Shown here piece after piece: positions 37,187-45,581 of a stretch of DNA of 64,000 nucleotides; the stretch's first letter is position 1, and each line of letters starts with the position of its first letter. Made by a program: the position numbers and the translations under genes. The notes beneath the pieces were generated by a model that worked only from the letters and a program-made list of their open reading frames with translations, had not been told where the DNA came from and did no database searches. Origin of the DNA: Haloarcula halobia (GTDB lineage Archaea > Halobacteriota > Halobacteria > Halobacteriales > Haloarculaceae); the NCBI RefSeq assembly GCF_029338255.1, contig NZ_CP119787.1, positions 3,053,631-3,117,630 on the forward strand. Direction: 5' to 3'.

Positions 37187-38023
37187 TTACCGTATCTTGC
37201 GGACGTCGCTGATGTCGAAGCCAGCGTCGCCCAGCTCCGTCTCGAACTGGACGATGTTCTCGTCTTCGATCTGTGAGAGGACGCCCCGGAACTGCTTGAC
37301 CACGAGCGTCCGCGCCCGGGTGGACCCGCCGGAGGCCCACGCGAACTCGAGGGTCCCGTGGGCGGCGTCGGAGAGCTGCCCGTGTCTGACGCTCGAGAGC
37401 GTCTGGGGGTTGACGTGCAACAGGATGAGACCGCCCCAGTCGAAAGCCGCCTTCTGGAGGCCCGCGACCAGAAAGGAGATGTCGGTCCAGTCGACGTCCT
37501 CGCCCAGCGTGCCGACGAGGTCCGACAGCGAGTCGATGACGACGAGGTTGCCCGGGGCGACCTCGCTGAGCGTCATCCCGAACGCCTCGAGCAGGTCGGT
37601 CCGCTCGTGGCGCGCCCGCAGGTCCTTGATGTTGGGCGTCTGGTCGGCGTACCACTGGCGGGGCACCGGGCTCATGTGGAAGTACCGCTCCGACAGCTCG
37701 TGGAACTCGATCCCGTCCATCCCGGCGGCGACGAGCTCGTCGTCCATCTCCATGCGCAGCTCGGCGCCCAGCTGGGCCTCGCTCGCGGTGAAAGAGAGGT
37801 AGTGGATCTCGTCGGGCGGGACGGCGTCGGCCGCCAGCGACCCGTAGTGCAGGTCAAACAGGTCCTCGTCGACGTGACCCAGCGCGTTCATCACCGCGCT
37901 CGTGTGCATGAACTCCCGGGACCCGGCGCCGGCCTCGCCCGAGAGCAAGACGACGCTCCCTGCCGGTGCACCACCCTTGATGACCGAGTCCAGCTGCCGG
38001 ACCCCGAACGGGAGACGGTCCAT
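37187..38023 (-). CDS. RAD55/KaiC-like protein lacking the P-loop lysine
   Basis: The 278-residue single-domain RecA-fold protein aligns with the haloarchaeal RAD55 family: FGVRQLDSVIKGGAPAGSVV, Walker B NLVVIDSLSDLV and a C-terminal RTLVVKQFRGVLSQIEDE. The P-loop position reads GEAGAGSREF, where GKS/T would be expected, so the key lysine is missing. ATP hydrolysis is therefore doubtful; a regulatory or structural role is more likely. The start MDRLPFGVRQLD is favoured. Upstream is a 370-bp gene-free stretch. Confidence 0.78.
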   Translation of the reverse strand: MDRLPFGVRQLDSVIKGGAPAGSVVLLSGEAGAGSREFMHTSAVMNALGHVDEDLFDLHYGSLAADAVPPDEIHYLSFTASEAQLGAELRMEMDDELVAAGMDGIEFHELSERYFHMSPVPRQWYADQTPNIKDLRARHERTDLLEAFGMTLSEVAPGNLVVIDSLSDLVGTLGEDVDWTDISFLVAGLQKAAFDWGGLILLHVNPQTLSSVRHGQLSDAAHGTLEFAWASGGSTRARTLVVKQFRGVLSQIEDENIVQFETELGDAGFDISDVRKIR

Positions 38024-38392
38024 ACACCCACTGGCCCACACGAGTGCATAAACGCTTGGCCTGCGGGGCGGGTGGTGGCTACGGTAGCAGCGGTCGGTGC
38101 AGAGAGCCTGGCCGGACGCCGGGCAGACGGGATTGTTCGAAAGACGCGAGGCGTCGTTCGTGTTGCGCGTGGGCTCTCACAGAGTCCCTCGTACCTGCGA
38201 ACGGACCAACGACCCGTGAGCAGACGCCCAGCGACCGGCGGCGCTCGAACCACGACCTCGGGGCGGAATCGCGACCACGCGTGGCAGAGCCCTCCCGAGT
38301 CGCGGGGCGCCACCGCCCGGGCGAGAGCGACGGCCCCGACCCGGTCAGTCCACCGCGTCGCGAATCTGACAGGTCTGGGGACTCAGAGTCGG
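38024..38392. other. Gene-free stretch of 369 bp
   Basis: Between the RAD55-like start and the beta-RFAP synthase stop I find no convincing ORF, tRNA or long repeat. GC content stays high. A weak inverted repeat (GACGCGAGGCGTC, about 38143-38155) is visible. It is longer than a promoter needs, so it could hold a decayed gene or an RNA. Confidence 0.4.
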
Positions 38393-39358
38393 TCACTCGC
38401 GGAGGAGCGCACCGTCGTTCCGCGGCGCGACGACCTGTACCCTCCCGTCGACGCCGGCCGACTCGAGGGCCGCCTGCCCGGCCGCACGGCCCGCGTCGAC
38501 GTGCTCGGCGGCCGTCAGTCCCCATACCGCCGGCCCCCACGAGGACTGTCCGGCGCCGGTTATCGCGGGTTCGTCGCCGAGTCGCTCGACGAGTTGGCCG
38601 GCTGGCGGCCGGTAGACGCCGCCCTGCTCGTCGGCGTACCAGGCCCCGTTGAGTCGGCCGAGGCGGGCCGCCGCCTGGCCGAACCCGCGACGGTCGCCCG
38701 TCGCGACGGCGGGGAGCAGCTGGCGGGTCAGCAGGGTCGCGATCTCGTCGGCGATGCCGGGGTCGGCCCGCTCGACGGCCTGGCGCATGCTCCGGTCTTC
38801 CTCGGCCCCGCTCTGCCCGGGACCGACGTCGGGCACGACGAGGACGAACCGCCAGTCGGTCGGCAGGTCGTGGTGAGCGACCACCGGTGGCACGTCCCAG
38901 TCGCCCTCGGCCGGCGGTTCGGCGGTGAAGCGCTCGGTCGGGTGGCCCCCGTCGGCGACGAACCCGCCGTGTTCGAACGTGGCGACGCCGACGCCGCTGC
39001 GACCGCCCCGGCCCAGCGCGGGCGCCAGGCGCCGGACGTCGACCGCTCGGCCGTACGCCCGGCCGACGGCGACGACGGCGGCCAGCGCGAGCTGGGTCCC
39101 GCTCCCGAGGCCGACGTGGCGCGGGTAGCGCTCGTCGACGGTGACCGCGGCCCCCTCGACACCGAGTTCCGCGACGGCCCGGCGGACGTACGGTGCCACG
39201 TCCTCGTCGGCACACGTCACGCCGTCGGCCCGTTCGGCCTCGAGGACGAGCCGTGGCTCCGCGAGCGCCAGGCCGACCCCGCCGTAGAGTCGCTCGTGTG
39301 CCAGCGCGAGGTTCTGGAACCCGAAGTGGAGCCGCGCGGCCGTCGATACCGTCACCAT
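38393..39358 (-). CDS. Beta-ribofuranosylaminobenzene 5'-phosphate synthase family protein (GHMP kinase fold)
   Basis: The 321-residue protein starts MVTVSTAARLHFGFQNLALA and has the GHMP motif HVGLGSGTQLALAAVVAVG near residue 95, SGVGVATFEHGGFVADGGH and GQSSWGPAVWGL near the C-terminus, all typical of beta-RFAP synthase. That enzyme condenses 4-hydroxybenzoate or pABA with PRPP in methanopterin synthesis. Haloarchaea use folates, so a role in their variant pterin pathway is inferred; mptA is about 20 kb away in this window. Length is standard. Confidence 0.85.
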   Translation of the reverse strand: MVTVSTAARLHFGFQNLALAHERLYGGVGLALAEPRLVLEAERADGVTCADEDVAPYVRRAVAELGVEGAAVTVDERYPRHVGLGSGTQLALAAVVAVGRAYGRAVDVRRLAPALGRGGRSGVGVATFEHGGFVADGGHPTERFTAEPPAEGDWDVPPVVAHHDLPTDWRFVLVVPDVGPGQSGAEEDRSMRQAVERADPGIADEIATLLTRQLLPAVATGDRRGFGQAAARLGRLNGAWYADEQGGVYRPPAGQLVERLGDEPAITGAGQSSWGPAVWGLTAAEHVDAGRAAGQAALESAGVDGRVQVVAPRNDGALLRE

Positions 39359-39538
39359 ACGCGGCGGTTCGAGACGCCCGGAAATCAAGGTAGCGTCTTG
39401 CGGAGCCGCCGTTCCGGTGGTACGTGAGTGGCGACTGTCCGGGAAATATTGTGATTCTGACAGCGGGTCGAGTGACGATACACGGCTGACAGAACCGGCG
39501 AAAGGTACATCATCTCCAGCAGAATCTCTCCGGAGGGC

Positions 39539-40387
39539 ATGTCGATTGATGCCTCGCTGCACGCGCTCGCTCGCCTCCTCGAGGACCAACGGGCGGAGGG
39601 CGTGGACGTAGAGAGCGTGTCGGCGACGACGGAGGGCGAGGACCCCTCGACCACGATGCGGGTGGCGCTCCCGTTCGACCTCTCGACAGGGGCCGAGACC
39701 ATCGACGTCGCCGACGCCGAGTACCGCGACGGCCGCGTCTGCGTCGACGTCTCGATGACGTTCGACGTCGCCGAGTTGTCGGAGCAAGCACCGGTGGAAC
39801 CAGCGGTCGCCGAGCAGTCCGACAGTGGGGACGACGCGCCGAGCGGACCACCGCCGTACAAGGACCCCGAACTGCTCCGGGAGGTCTACGAGACGTACGA
39901 CTCGTTCGCGGAGATGACCGAGGCGCTCGACGTGGACGTGACCGCCCAGACGGTGCGCCGGAACATGATGAAACACGGTATCCACGAACCCAGCACCTCG
40001 AACAGCGAGTCGGATGCCGACGACGCGGCCGACGAGACGCCGGAGAGCGACGAGGCGGCGGCCGAGGGGGACGACGACACGGAGCCGACCCCACTCGCCG
40101 AAGCCGACGACGGGACGCCGGAGTTCGAGGGGGTCGACCTCCCCGAAGGCGTCACGCCCGAGTCGGTCCGGGACGCCGTCGCGGCGTCGAGTTCGCTCCA
40201 CGGCGTCCAGCTCGCGCTGGACCTGGAGATGAAAGCAACCCGGCAGTTGCTCCAGGATCTCGGCGTGCTCACCTACGTCACCGGCCGGCTCGCCGACCGC
40301 GAGGACAAACCGGACCCGAGCGAGATCGAGCGCCGGATCTACGACTCGCTGGCTGCCCACGCCGACGGCGGCGAAACCGAGGAGTGA
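39539..40387 (+). CDS. Haloarchaeal HTH-containing hypothetical protein
   Basis: The 282-residue protein has an N-terminal alpha/beta domain (residues 1-85, HALARLLEDQRAEGVDVESV, RVALPFDLSTGAETIDV), a helical homeodomain-like segment (LLREVYETYDSFAEMTEALD, VTAQTVRRNMMKHGI), an acidic linker (SDADDAADETPESDEAAAEG) and a second helical domain (TPESVRDAVAASSSLHGVQL, DLEMKATRQLLQDLGVLTYV) resembling a winged helix. Two DNA-binding-like modules on an acidic hinge suggest a chromatin or regulatory protein. I recall such proteins only as conserved haloarchaeal hypotheticals. Upstream of ilvD, 61 bp apart. Confidence 0.65.
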   Translation: MSIDASLHALARLLEDQRAEGVDVESVSATTEGEDPSTTMRVALPFDLSTGAETIDVADAEYRDGRVCVDVSMTFDVAELSEQAPVEPAVAEQSDSGDDAPSGPPPYKDPELLREVYETYDSFAEMTEALDVDVTAQTVRRNMMKHGIHEPSTSNSESDADDAADETPESDEAAAEGDDDTEPTPLAEADDGTPEFEGVDLPEGVTPESVRDAVAASSSLHGVQLALDLEMKATRQLLQDLGVLTYVTGRLADREDKPDPSEIERRIYDSLAAHADGGETEE

Positions 40388-40448
40388 GCGGCGCGGGACC
40401 GAACACGATAGTCCGTGTCCTTAAGGTGCCCGGCGGCAACTCCCGAAC

Positions 40449-42191
40449 ATGAGCCAGCAGGACGGCCGCGAGCGTCCGGGCAAGGACCCGGACCTCCCGA
40501 GCAACGACGTGACAGAGGGGACCGAACGCGCCCCGCACCGAGCGATGTTCCGCGCGATGGGGTACGACGACGAGGACCTCGCATCCCCGATGGTCGGCCT
40601 CGCCAACCCGGCGGCCGACATCACTCCCTGTAACGTTCACCTAGACGACGTCGCGGACGCCGCCTACGAGGGCGTCGACGACAACGGCGGGATGCCCATC
40701 GAGTTCGGCACCATCACCATCTCCGACGCCATCTCGATGGGGACCGAGGGGATGAAGGCGAGCCTCATCTCCCGGGAGATCATCGCCGACTCCGTGGAAC
40801 TGGTCGCCTTCGGCGAGCGCATGGACGGCCTGGTCACCGTCGCGGGCTGTGACAAGAACCTCCCGGGGATGATGATGGCCGCCATCCGGACGGACCTCCC
40901 GAGCGTCTTCCTCTACGGCGGCTCGATCATGCCCGGCGAACACGACGGGCGCGAGGTCACCATCCAGAACGTCTTCGAGGGCGTCGGCGCCGTCGCCGAG
41001 GGCGACATGAGCGAGGACGAACTCGACGAGATGGAGCGCCACGCCTGTCCCGGTGCGGGCTCCTGTGGCGGGATGTTCACCGCCAACACGATGGCATCTA
41101 TCTCCGAGGCGCTGGGGCTGGCCCCGCTCGGATCGGCCGCCCCGCCCGCGGAACACGAGGAGCGCTACGACGTGGCCGAACGCGCCGGCGACCTCGTGCT
41201 GGACGCCATCGAGCACGACCGCAAGCCATCGGACATCCTCACGAAGGAATCGTTCGAGAACGCCATCGCCCTGCAGGTGGCCATCGGCGGCTCGACGAAC
41301 GCCGTCCTCCACCTGCTCGCACTCGCGGCGGAGGCCGACATCGACCTCTCCATCGAGGAGTTCGACGAGATCTCGCGGCGGACGCCCAAGATCGCGAACC
41401 TCCAGCCAGGCGGTACCCGCGTGATGAACGACCTCTTCGAGGTCGGGGGCGTCCCGGTCGTCGTCCGCCGTCTGCTCGAGGCCGACCTGCTCCACGGCGA
41501 CGCGATGACCGTCACCGGCCGGACCATCGCTGAGGAACTCGCCCACCTCGACGAGCAGGGTAAACTCCCCGACGACGACGCTATCGACGAGGACTACCTC
41601 TACACGGTCGACGACCCCTACCAGGCGGAGGGCGCCATCAAGATCCTGACCGGCAACCTCGCGCCCGACGGGGGCGTCCTGAAGGTGACCGGCGACGACA
41701 AGTTCCACCACGAGGGCCCGGCCCGCGTCTTCGAGGACGAGGAAGCGGCCATGGAGTACGTCCAGACCGGCGAGATCGAGTCCGGCGACGTCATCGTCAT
41801 CCGCAACGAGGGGCCACGCGGCGGCCCCGGGATGCGCGAGATGCTCGGCGTCACCGCCGCCGTCGTCGGCGCGGGCCACGAGGACGACGTGGCACTCTTG
41901 ACCGACGGCCGGTTCTCCGGTGCGACCCGCGGCCCGATGATCGGCCACGTCGCCCCCGAGGCCTACGTCGGCGGCCCCATCGGTGCCCTGCAGGACGGCG
42001 ACACCGTCACCGTCGACATCCCCGACCGGACGCTCGCGGTCGACCTCTCCGACGAGGAGATCGAACGGCGCCTCGAGGCACGCGGCGAACCGGACCCGCC
42101 CTACACGAACGGCGTGCTGGCGAAGTACGAGCAGGCGTTCGGGTCGGCAGCCAACGGCGCGGTAACCAACCCCGGCGCGAAGTGGGACTGA
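40449..42191 (+). CDS. ilvD: Dihydroxy-acid dehydratase
   Basis: The 580-residue Fe-S enzyme makes the 2-oxo acid precursors of valine and isoleucine. Cluster cysteines are C61 (TPCNVH), the Cys of [12 protein letters not shown] and that of [16 protein letters not shown]. The carbamylatable-lysine/metal region and [19 protein letters not shown] near the C-terminus are intact. Length matches the family. It ends VTNPGAKWD, and this last stretch is duplicated 156 bp downstream. Followed by two hairpins. Start [11 protein letters not shown] gives a family-typical N-terminus. Confidence 0.97.
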   Translation: MSQQDGRERPGKDPDLPSNDVTEGTERAPHRAMFRAMGYDDEDLASPMVGLANPAADITPCNVHLDDVADAAYEGVDDNGGMPIEFGTITISDAISMGTEGMKASLISREIIADSVELVAFGERMDGLVTVAGCDKNLPGMMMAAIRTDLPSVFLYGGSIMPGEHDGREVTIQNVFEGVGAVAEGDMSEDELDEMERHACPGAGSCGGMFTANTMASISEALGLAPLGSAAPPAEHEERYDVAERAGDLVLDAIEHDRKPSDILTKESFENAIALQVAIGGSTNAVLHLLALAAEADIDLSIEEFDEISRRTPKIANLQPGGTRVMNDLFEVGGVPVVVRRLLEADLLHGDAMTVTGRTIAEELAHLDEQGKLPDDDAIDEDYLYTVDDPYQAEGAIKILTGNLAPDGGVLKVTGDDKFHHEGPARVFEDEEAAMEYVQTGEIESGDVIVIRNEGPRGGPGMREMLGVTAAVVGAGHEDDVALLTDGRFSGATRGPMIGHVAPEAYVGGPIGALQDGDTVTVDIPDRTLAVDLSDEEIERRLEARGEPDPPYTNGVLAKYEQAFGSAANGAVTNPGAKWD

Positions 42192-42223
42192 GCTGACCGT
42201 CCCGCGCATCCGGCGCGGTTTCC

Positions 42224-42250
42224 CGCGAATCGCGAGCGATTCGCGCTTTT
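42224..42250 (+). terminator. ilvD hairpin terminator
   Basis: CGCGAATCG and CGATTCGCG form a perfect 9-bp stem with a CGAG loop, 33 bp after the ilvD stop, followed by CTTTT. This is a good intrinsic-type terminator. Confidence 0.6.
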
Positions 42251-42257
42251 CCCCAGG

Positions 42258-42303
42258 TTTTTGCGGAGGGGGTGTGAGCGGCGCAACCACCCCGACGCAA
42301 AAA
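42258..42303. repeat. Second, larger inverted repeat downstream of ilvD
   Basis: The left arm at 42258-42274 (TTTTTGCGGAGGGGGTG) and the right arm at 42288-42303 (CACCCCGACGCAAAAA) pair over about 15 positions with one mismatch region. The ends carry five T and five A, so it could act as a bidirectional terminator or be a structured RNA or small element. It lies between the two copies of the ilvD 3' end. Confidence 0.5.
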
Positions 42304-42316
42304 GTGGAACCGGCTC

Positions 42317-42347
42317 GGTGACCGACCCCGGCGCGGAGTGGGACCGA
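42317..42347 (+). repeat. Vestigial copy of the ilvD 3' end
   Basis: This 31-bp segment matches ilvD positions 42161-42191 at 27 of 31 bases. All four differences are transitions, and one turns the ilvD stop TGA into CGA. In frame it would read VTDPGAEWDR against VTNPGAKWD* of ilvD. It is a partial duplication of the gene end, 156 bp downstream. Confidence 0.75.
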
Positions 42348-42625
42348 AGCGGGCCGCCGCCTGGTGGGCAGTCGTTGAGCGTGACGGTGCCTGCTCGTAC
42401 CGCCGTGGCGCTGCCGCCGGCGCGGTGACCGCGCTCGGGACGACGTTGTGCTGGTTGGTCGTCTACGCGTTCGTGTGGGGACCGCGACTGGTGGCGACTG
42501 GCGGCATCCTGATCGCAGTCGTCCTCGTCGTGACCGTGCCGACGGCGGCGCTCGTCATGCTCCCGTTGCTGTACGTGCGCCGGCAGCGGAGCGCGGAACC
42601 GGCAGGCGCCAGCACCGCCTCGTAA
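42338..42625 (+). CDS. Small membrane protein, up to 95 residues
   Basis: A GTG-started frame gives a basic N-terminus and two hydrophobic segments (AAGAVTALGTTLCWLVVYAFVW and GGILIAVVLVVTVPTAALVMLPLLYV) ending in a basic RRQRS tail. The first 30 residues overlap the ilvD-tail copy and are uncertain; a later GTG near 42424 would keep both helices. Family not recognised. It resembles small haloarchaeal two-helix membrane proteins of unknown role. Confidence 0.5.
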   Translation: MGPKRAAAWWAVVERDGACSYRRGAAAGAVTALGTTLCWLVVYAFVWGPRLVATGGILIAVVLVVTVPTAALVMLPLLYVRRQRSAEPAGASTAS

Positions 42626-42694
42626 GGTCCCGACGGGGGCCGGCGACGTCCGCGAGTCACAACACCCGAATAGCAGGGGCACGTAGCTGGGAGT

Positions 42695-42937
42695 GTGTCA
42701 GAGACGTACGTCTGTGCCAGGTGTGAAGCGACCGTCGAGCGAGAGTTCGCCGTCAAGTCGCTCATCCGCACCTGTGCCGAGTGTGGAGAACACGGTCGGT
42801 TCGTCCACGAGTCGCTGCTCGAGTCGCTGACCGAGATTCCGGCGGAAGAGCGCCCCGACGAGTGGGAGGAGATGACCCTCGACGACCGGTTCATGGATGC
42901 GGTCAAGCGCGGCCTTATCCAGATAACGCGCGGGTGA
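42695..42937 (+). CDS. Small zinc-ribbon protein, 80 residues
   Basis: With a GTG start the protein is (M)SETYVCARCEATVEREF followed by LIRTCAECGEHGRFVHESLL. Two CxxC pairs (C7/C10 and C27/C30) form a zinc ribbon of about 30 residues; the rest is helical (DDRFMDAVKRGLIQITRG). Such single-ribbon proteins are numerous in haloarchaea and mostly uncharacterised; nucleic-acid or protein binding is probable. No partner gene is evident. Confidence 0.65.
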   Translation: MSETYVCARCEATVEREFAVKSLIRTCAECGEHGRFVHESLLESLTEIPAEERPDEWEEMTLDDRFMDAVKRGLIQITRG

Positions 42938-43018
42938 GCCAGTTCGGCACTGGGGCCAGTTTCGTCGCTGATAGCCGGGGGCCAAGATATTAACCGACCA
43001 CCCGAGGAGGGCAGCTGG

Positions 43019-44812
43019 ATGAGCTGGCACGGGATGGCGGTGCTCGTCGGGCTGCTCCTGGTGACGTCGGCCGTCGGGCCTGCACTCGCACAGCCGACGG
43101 ATGGGGTGGGCACGGTGGAACCGGGCGAATCGCGGGCGCTGGCGGCGAGTCAGCCGGTACTCTCGCCGACGTACACGTTCGAGCGGCTTCCGGACGACCC
43201 GGGCGTCGTCCGCGTCACCGTCTCTGTCGACCCGCCGGCGACGCTGTCGAAACTGAAACTGTACCTCCCGGCGGACGCCGTGGTGACCGGCGACCGTGGC
43301 TTCGCGAGCGAGACGGAAGACGGCCGGACCGTCCTGACGTGGGACGGGCAGCCTTCGGATCCGAGCGTCACGTATCAGGCCTCGGCGATGCACGGTGACG
43401 GGTTCGGGCGCTCGGGCTACGGCACCGACGAGTGGGCACAGTTCGGCACTGGGGCGGTGACGCCGTCCGCCAGATGGTGGTATACGGGCCAGCAGCCGGT
43501 GTTCGAGCCCGAGTACCGCGTCGCCGACGGGCAACCGGGGGTCGCGACTGACTTCCGGGTTCATCTGGGCCCCCACGAGACGTTCCGCAACGAGACCGAC
43601 GCCGGGGCCGTCCGTGTCGTCGTTCCGGACCAGGCCGACCTTCGGGAGAACCGGACGGCCATCGAGACGACACTCCTGGCCGGGATGCGTGAGCTCCGCA
43701 TCGCGCCGCGCACGGACGACCTCACGGTCTTCGTCGCGCCCGATCCGATACGGGGCGGCGGCGCGGCCGGGTCGTCGGGGTCCTACTGGGTGCACGAGGG
43801 CAGTCAGACGGGCACGCTCGACAACACCTGGATACACGAGTACGTCCACGAGCGCCAGGCCTACGACGCCAGTCGTGAGATGGCGTGGATCGACGAGGGG
43901 AGTGCCGAGTACTACGCGGCGTTCGTCGCCCTGCGCACCGGCGGCGTCACCTACCGGTCGTTCCGCCAGCACGTCACCGACACGACCGACGCCGGGGCGG
44001 ACCTGACGGCCCCGGAATCGTGGTCCGACGCAGACGTCGAGTACTCGAAGGGGGCCCGCGTCGTGGCACTCCTCGACGCGCGCATCCAGCGGGAGACCGA
44101 CGGCGAGCAGACCTTCCAGCAGGTCATGTACTGGATGAACAGCCACGACGGCGAGATTACCCGGGCGGTGTTCGCCGACATCGTCGAGCGGGTGGCCGGC
44201 CGGAACCTCGATGCGCTCCTCGACCGGGTGATGACCGGGCGCCACGACGAGACGCTGCCCGACGATCCGTGGCTGTACGCCGGCGTGCGCATCGACGACC
44301 ACGACGACGACGGCCTCACCAACGACGAGGAGCGGGCGGCAGGGACCGGACCGTTCACCCCGGACACCGACGGCGACGGCCTGAGCGACGGCCGCGAACT
44401 CGCGGTCGGGACCGACCCCACAGTCGGGGACACCGACGGCGACGGCCTGAGCGATGGCCGCGAACTCGCGGTCGGGACCGACCCGACGGTCGCCGATACG
44501 GACGGCGACGGCCTGCGCGACGCCGAGGAGGTGGCCGGTGAGACGGACCCGACGGTCGCCGATACGGACGGCGACGGCCTGCACGACGGCCGCGAGGACG
44601 AACTCCGGACCGACCCGACCGACGCCGACACCGACGGGGACGGCACCGACGACGCGGCGGAGGTAAAGGCGGGCACCGACCCGCTGGCCACGCCGACCGC
44701 CACCGCCGGCGGCGCGGTCGGCGTGTTCTCGATGTGGGACGCGGCCGAGCGCGCGCTCCCGGTGGTCGGAGTAGTGCTGGCGCTGGTACTGTTCGTCCTG
44801 CACCGCGGGTAG
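43019..44812 (+). CDS. Secreted HExxH gluzincin-like protein with TSP3-type calcium repeats and C-terminal membrane anchor
   Basis: The 597-residue protein has a Sec signal ([19 protein letters not shown]), a beta-rich domain, and a zincin motif H-E-Y-V-H near residue 272 in [15 protein letters not shown] with a downstream glutamate in [12 protein letters not shown] about 20 residues later, the M1/M61 gluzincin spacing. From residue about 425 it has five or six DxDxDGLxD calcium repeats (thrombospondin type 3-like) and ends in a TM helix ([15 protein letters not shown]). The repeats are a near-perfect 66-bp DNA tandem between about 44365 and 44640. Probably a cell-surface peptidase. Confidence 0.78.
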   Translation: MSWHGMAVLVGLLLVTSAVGPALAQPTDGVGTVEPGESRALAASQPVLSPTYTFERLPDDPGVVRVTVSVDPPATLSKLKLYLPADAVVTGDRGFASETEDGRTVLTWDGQPSDPSVTYQASAMHGDGFGRSGYGTDEWAQFGTGAVTPSARWWYTGQQPVFEPEYRVADGQPGVATDFRVHLGPHETFRNETDAGAVRVVVPDQADLRENRTAIETTLLAGMRELRIAPRTDDLTVFVAPDPIRGGGAAGSSGSYWVHEGSQTGTLDNTWIHEYVHERQAYDASREMAWIDEGSAEYYAAFVALRTGGVTYRSFRQHVTDTTDAGADLTAPESWSDADVEYSKGARVVALLDARIQRETDGEQTFQQVMYWMNSHDGEITRAVFADIVERVAGRNLDALLDRVMTGRHDETLPDDPWLYAGVRIDDHDDDGLTNDEERAAGTGPFTPDTDGDGLSDGRELAVGTDPTVGDTDGDGLSDGRELAVGTDPTVADTDGDGLRDAEEVAGETDPTVADTDGDGLHDGREDELRTDPTDADTDGDGTDDAAEVKAGTDPLATPTATAGGAVGVFSMWDAAERALPVVGVVLALVLFVLHRG

Positions 44813-44877
44813 TCGGCTCTTAGTTCATCGTCGTTCGTCCGAAAATTTCATCCATTCACCCCTGGATACGGTCGTCG

Positions 44878-45030
44878 ATGAGCGGGCTGTATCATCTGGT
44901 CTGTCGGGAGTGTGCGTTCGAGAGCATCTTCCCCGAACACGACGCCGCGCTCGACGAGCAGGACGGCCACGGCGAGACGTACGGCCACAGGACAGCGCTG
45001 GTCGACATCGGTGACGGGCCGCCCGAGTAG
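44878..45030 (+). CDS. 50-residue Cys/His zinc-finger-like protein
   Basis: The sequence MSGLYHLVCRECAFESIFPE continues into HDAALDEQDGHGETYGHRTA and ends VDIGDGPPE. A CxxC pair followed by spaced histidines gives a C-x2-C ... H ... H zinc-finger-like pattern. This pattern recurs in haloarchaeal mini-proteins with an unknown role. It is too short for many gene finders but the codon use and motif support it. Confidence 0.6.
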   Translation: MSGLYHLVCRECAFESIFPEHDAALDEQDGHGETYGHRTALVDIGDGPPE

Positions 45031-45178
45031 ACGCGCCGGACCGCCAGCGTTTTGCGCTCGCTGGTCCGACAGCGAGGTATGGAGGCAGTGCAGGACGCGG
45101 GACACGCACACCGGGCGGTTTCCAGCGGCGCCCGTGGCGTCCGCGAACGGGCCGGGGTCGTCACCGCAGGGCCGGACG

Positions 45179-45514
45179 GTGAGTCCGGTGGCTGATTCGG
45201 ACGCGGCGACCGGCGAACGAGAGACCGAGACCGGGACCGACACCGAAGGGTACGTCCATCGCCCGAGCGGGGAACCGCCGAAACAGGCCGGCACGAGCGA
45301 CGAGTTCGGCTGGCACGGGTGGACGCTCGTCGGGATGGTCGTCGTGGCGTTCCTGATCGTCCCCGGCGCCATCCTCGTGCTCCCGGCCGCCCAGGGTGTC
45401 GTCGCGTCGCTCGGCCTGACGCTCAGGGCGGCGTACCTGACGCTCCCGCTGGTGCCCGCGTTCCTGCTGGCGGCCATCGCCGTCTGGTCGGCGCTGCGCT
45501 CGCGGGCGGAGTGA
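45179..45514 (+). CDS. Two-helix membrane protein, about 111 residues
   Basis: With a GTG start, an acidic Thr/Glu-rich N-terminus (ATGERETETGTDTEGYVHRP) leads to DEFGWHGWTLVG and two hydrophobic helices (GMVVVAFLIVPGAILVLPAA and LTLPLVPAFLLAAIAVWSAL). The YVHRPSG motif before the helices recurs in haloarchaeal small membrane proteins as I remember them. Function unknown. A 38-codon ORF at 45079-45195 overlaps its start and is not convincing. Ends 67 bp before the histidine kinase. Confidence 0.6.
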   Translation: MSPVADSDAATGERETETGTDTEGYVHRPSGEPPKQAGTSDEFGWHGWTLVGMVVVAFLIVPGAILVLPAAQGVVASLGLTLRAAYLTLPLVPAFLLAAIAVWSALRSRAE

Positions 45515-45548
45515 CGCCGATTTTCAACCCGTGTAATCGCCGAGGAAT

Positions 45549-45557
45549 CCTTATCAG
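45549..45557 (+). promoter_or_regulatory. TATA box of the histidine kinase gene
   Basis: CCTTATCAG is centred 29 bp upstream of the ATG at 45582, supporting that start and a leaderless transcript separate from the small membrane protein gene. Confidence 0.5.
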
Positions 45558-45581
45558 GGCGTCCACGGTAGACCGACCAAC

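Noticed and set aside
38024..38392. Possible RNA gene in the 369-bp gap
   Set aside because: No tRNA, SRP, RNase P or 5S-like pattern could be recognised by eye; left as a gene-free stretch.
40440..40453. CGAAC next to the ilvD start codon
   Set aside because: Only a half site; the second half does not match and the ATG itself supplies part of it.
44365..44640. Tandem 66-bp DNA repeats, possible CRISPR or satellite
   Set aside because: They are in frame and encode TSP3 calcium repeats; there are no unique spacers.
42698..44803. 701-codon open frame antisense to the secreted TSP3 protein
   Set aside because: It mirrors the third-position GC of the real gene and shows repeats that are only the reverse complement of the calcium repeats.
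45079..45195. 38-codon ORF overlapping the start of the two-helix membrane protein
   Set aside because: No motif, no clear promoter, and it overlaps a better-supported gene.
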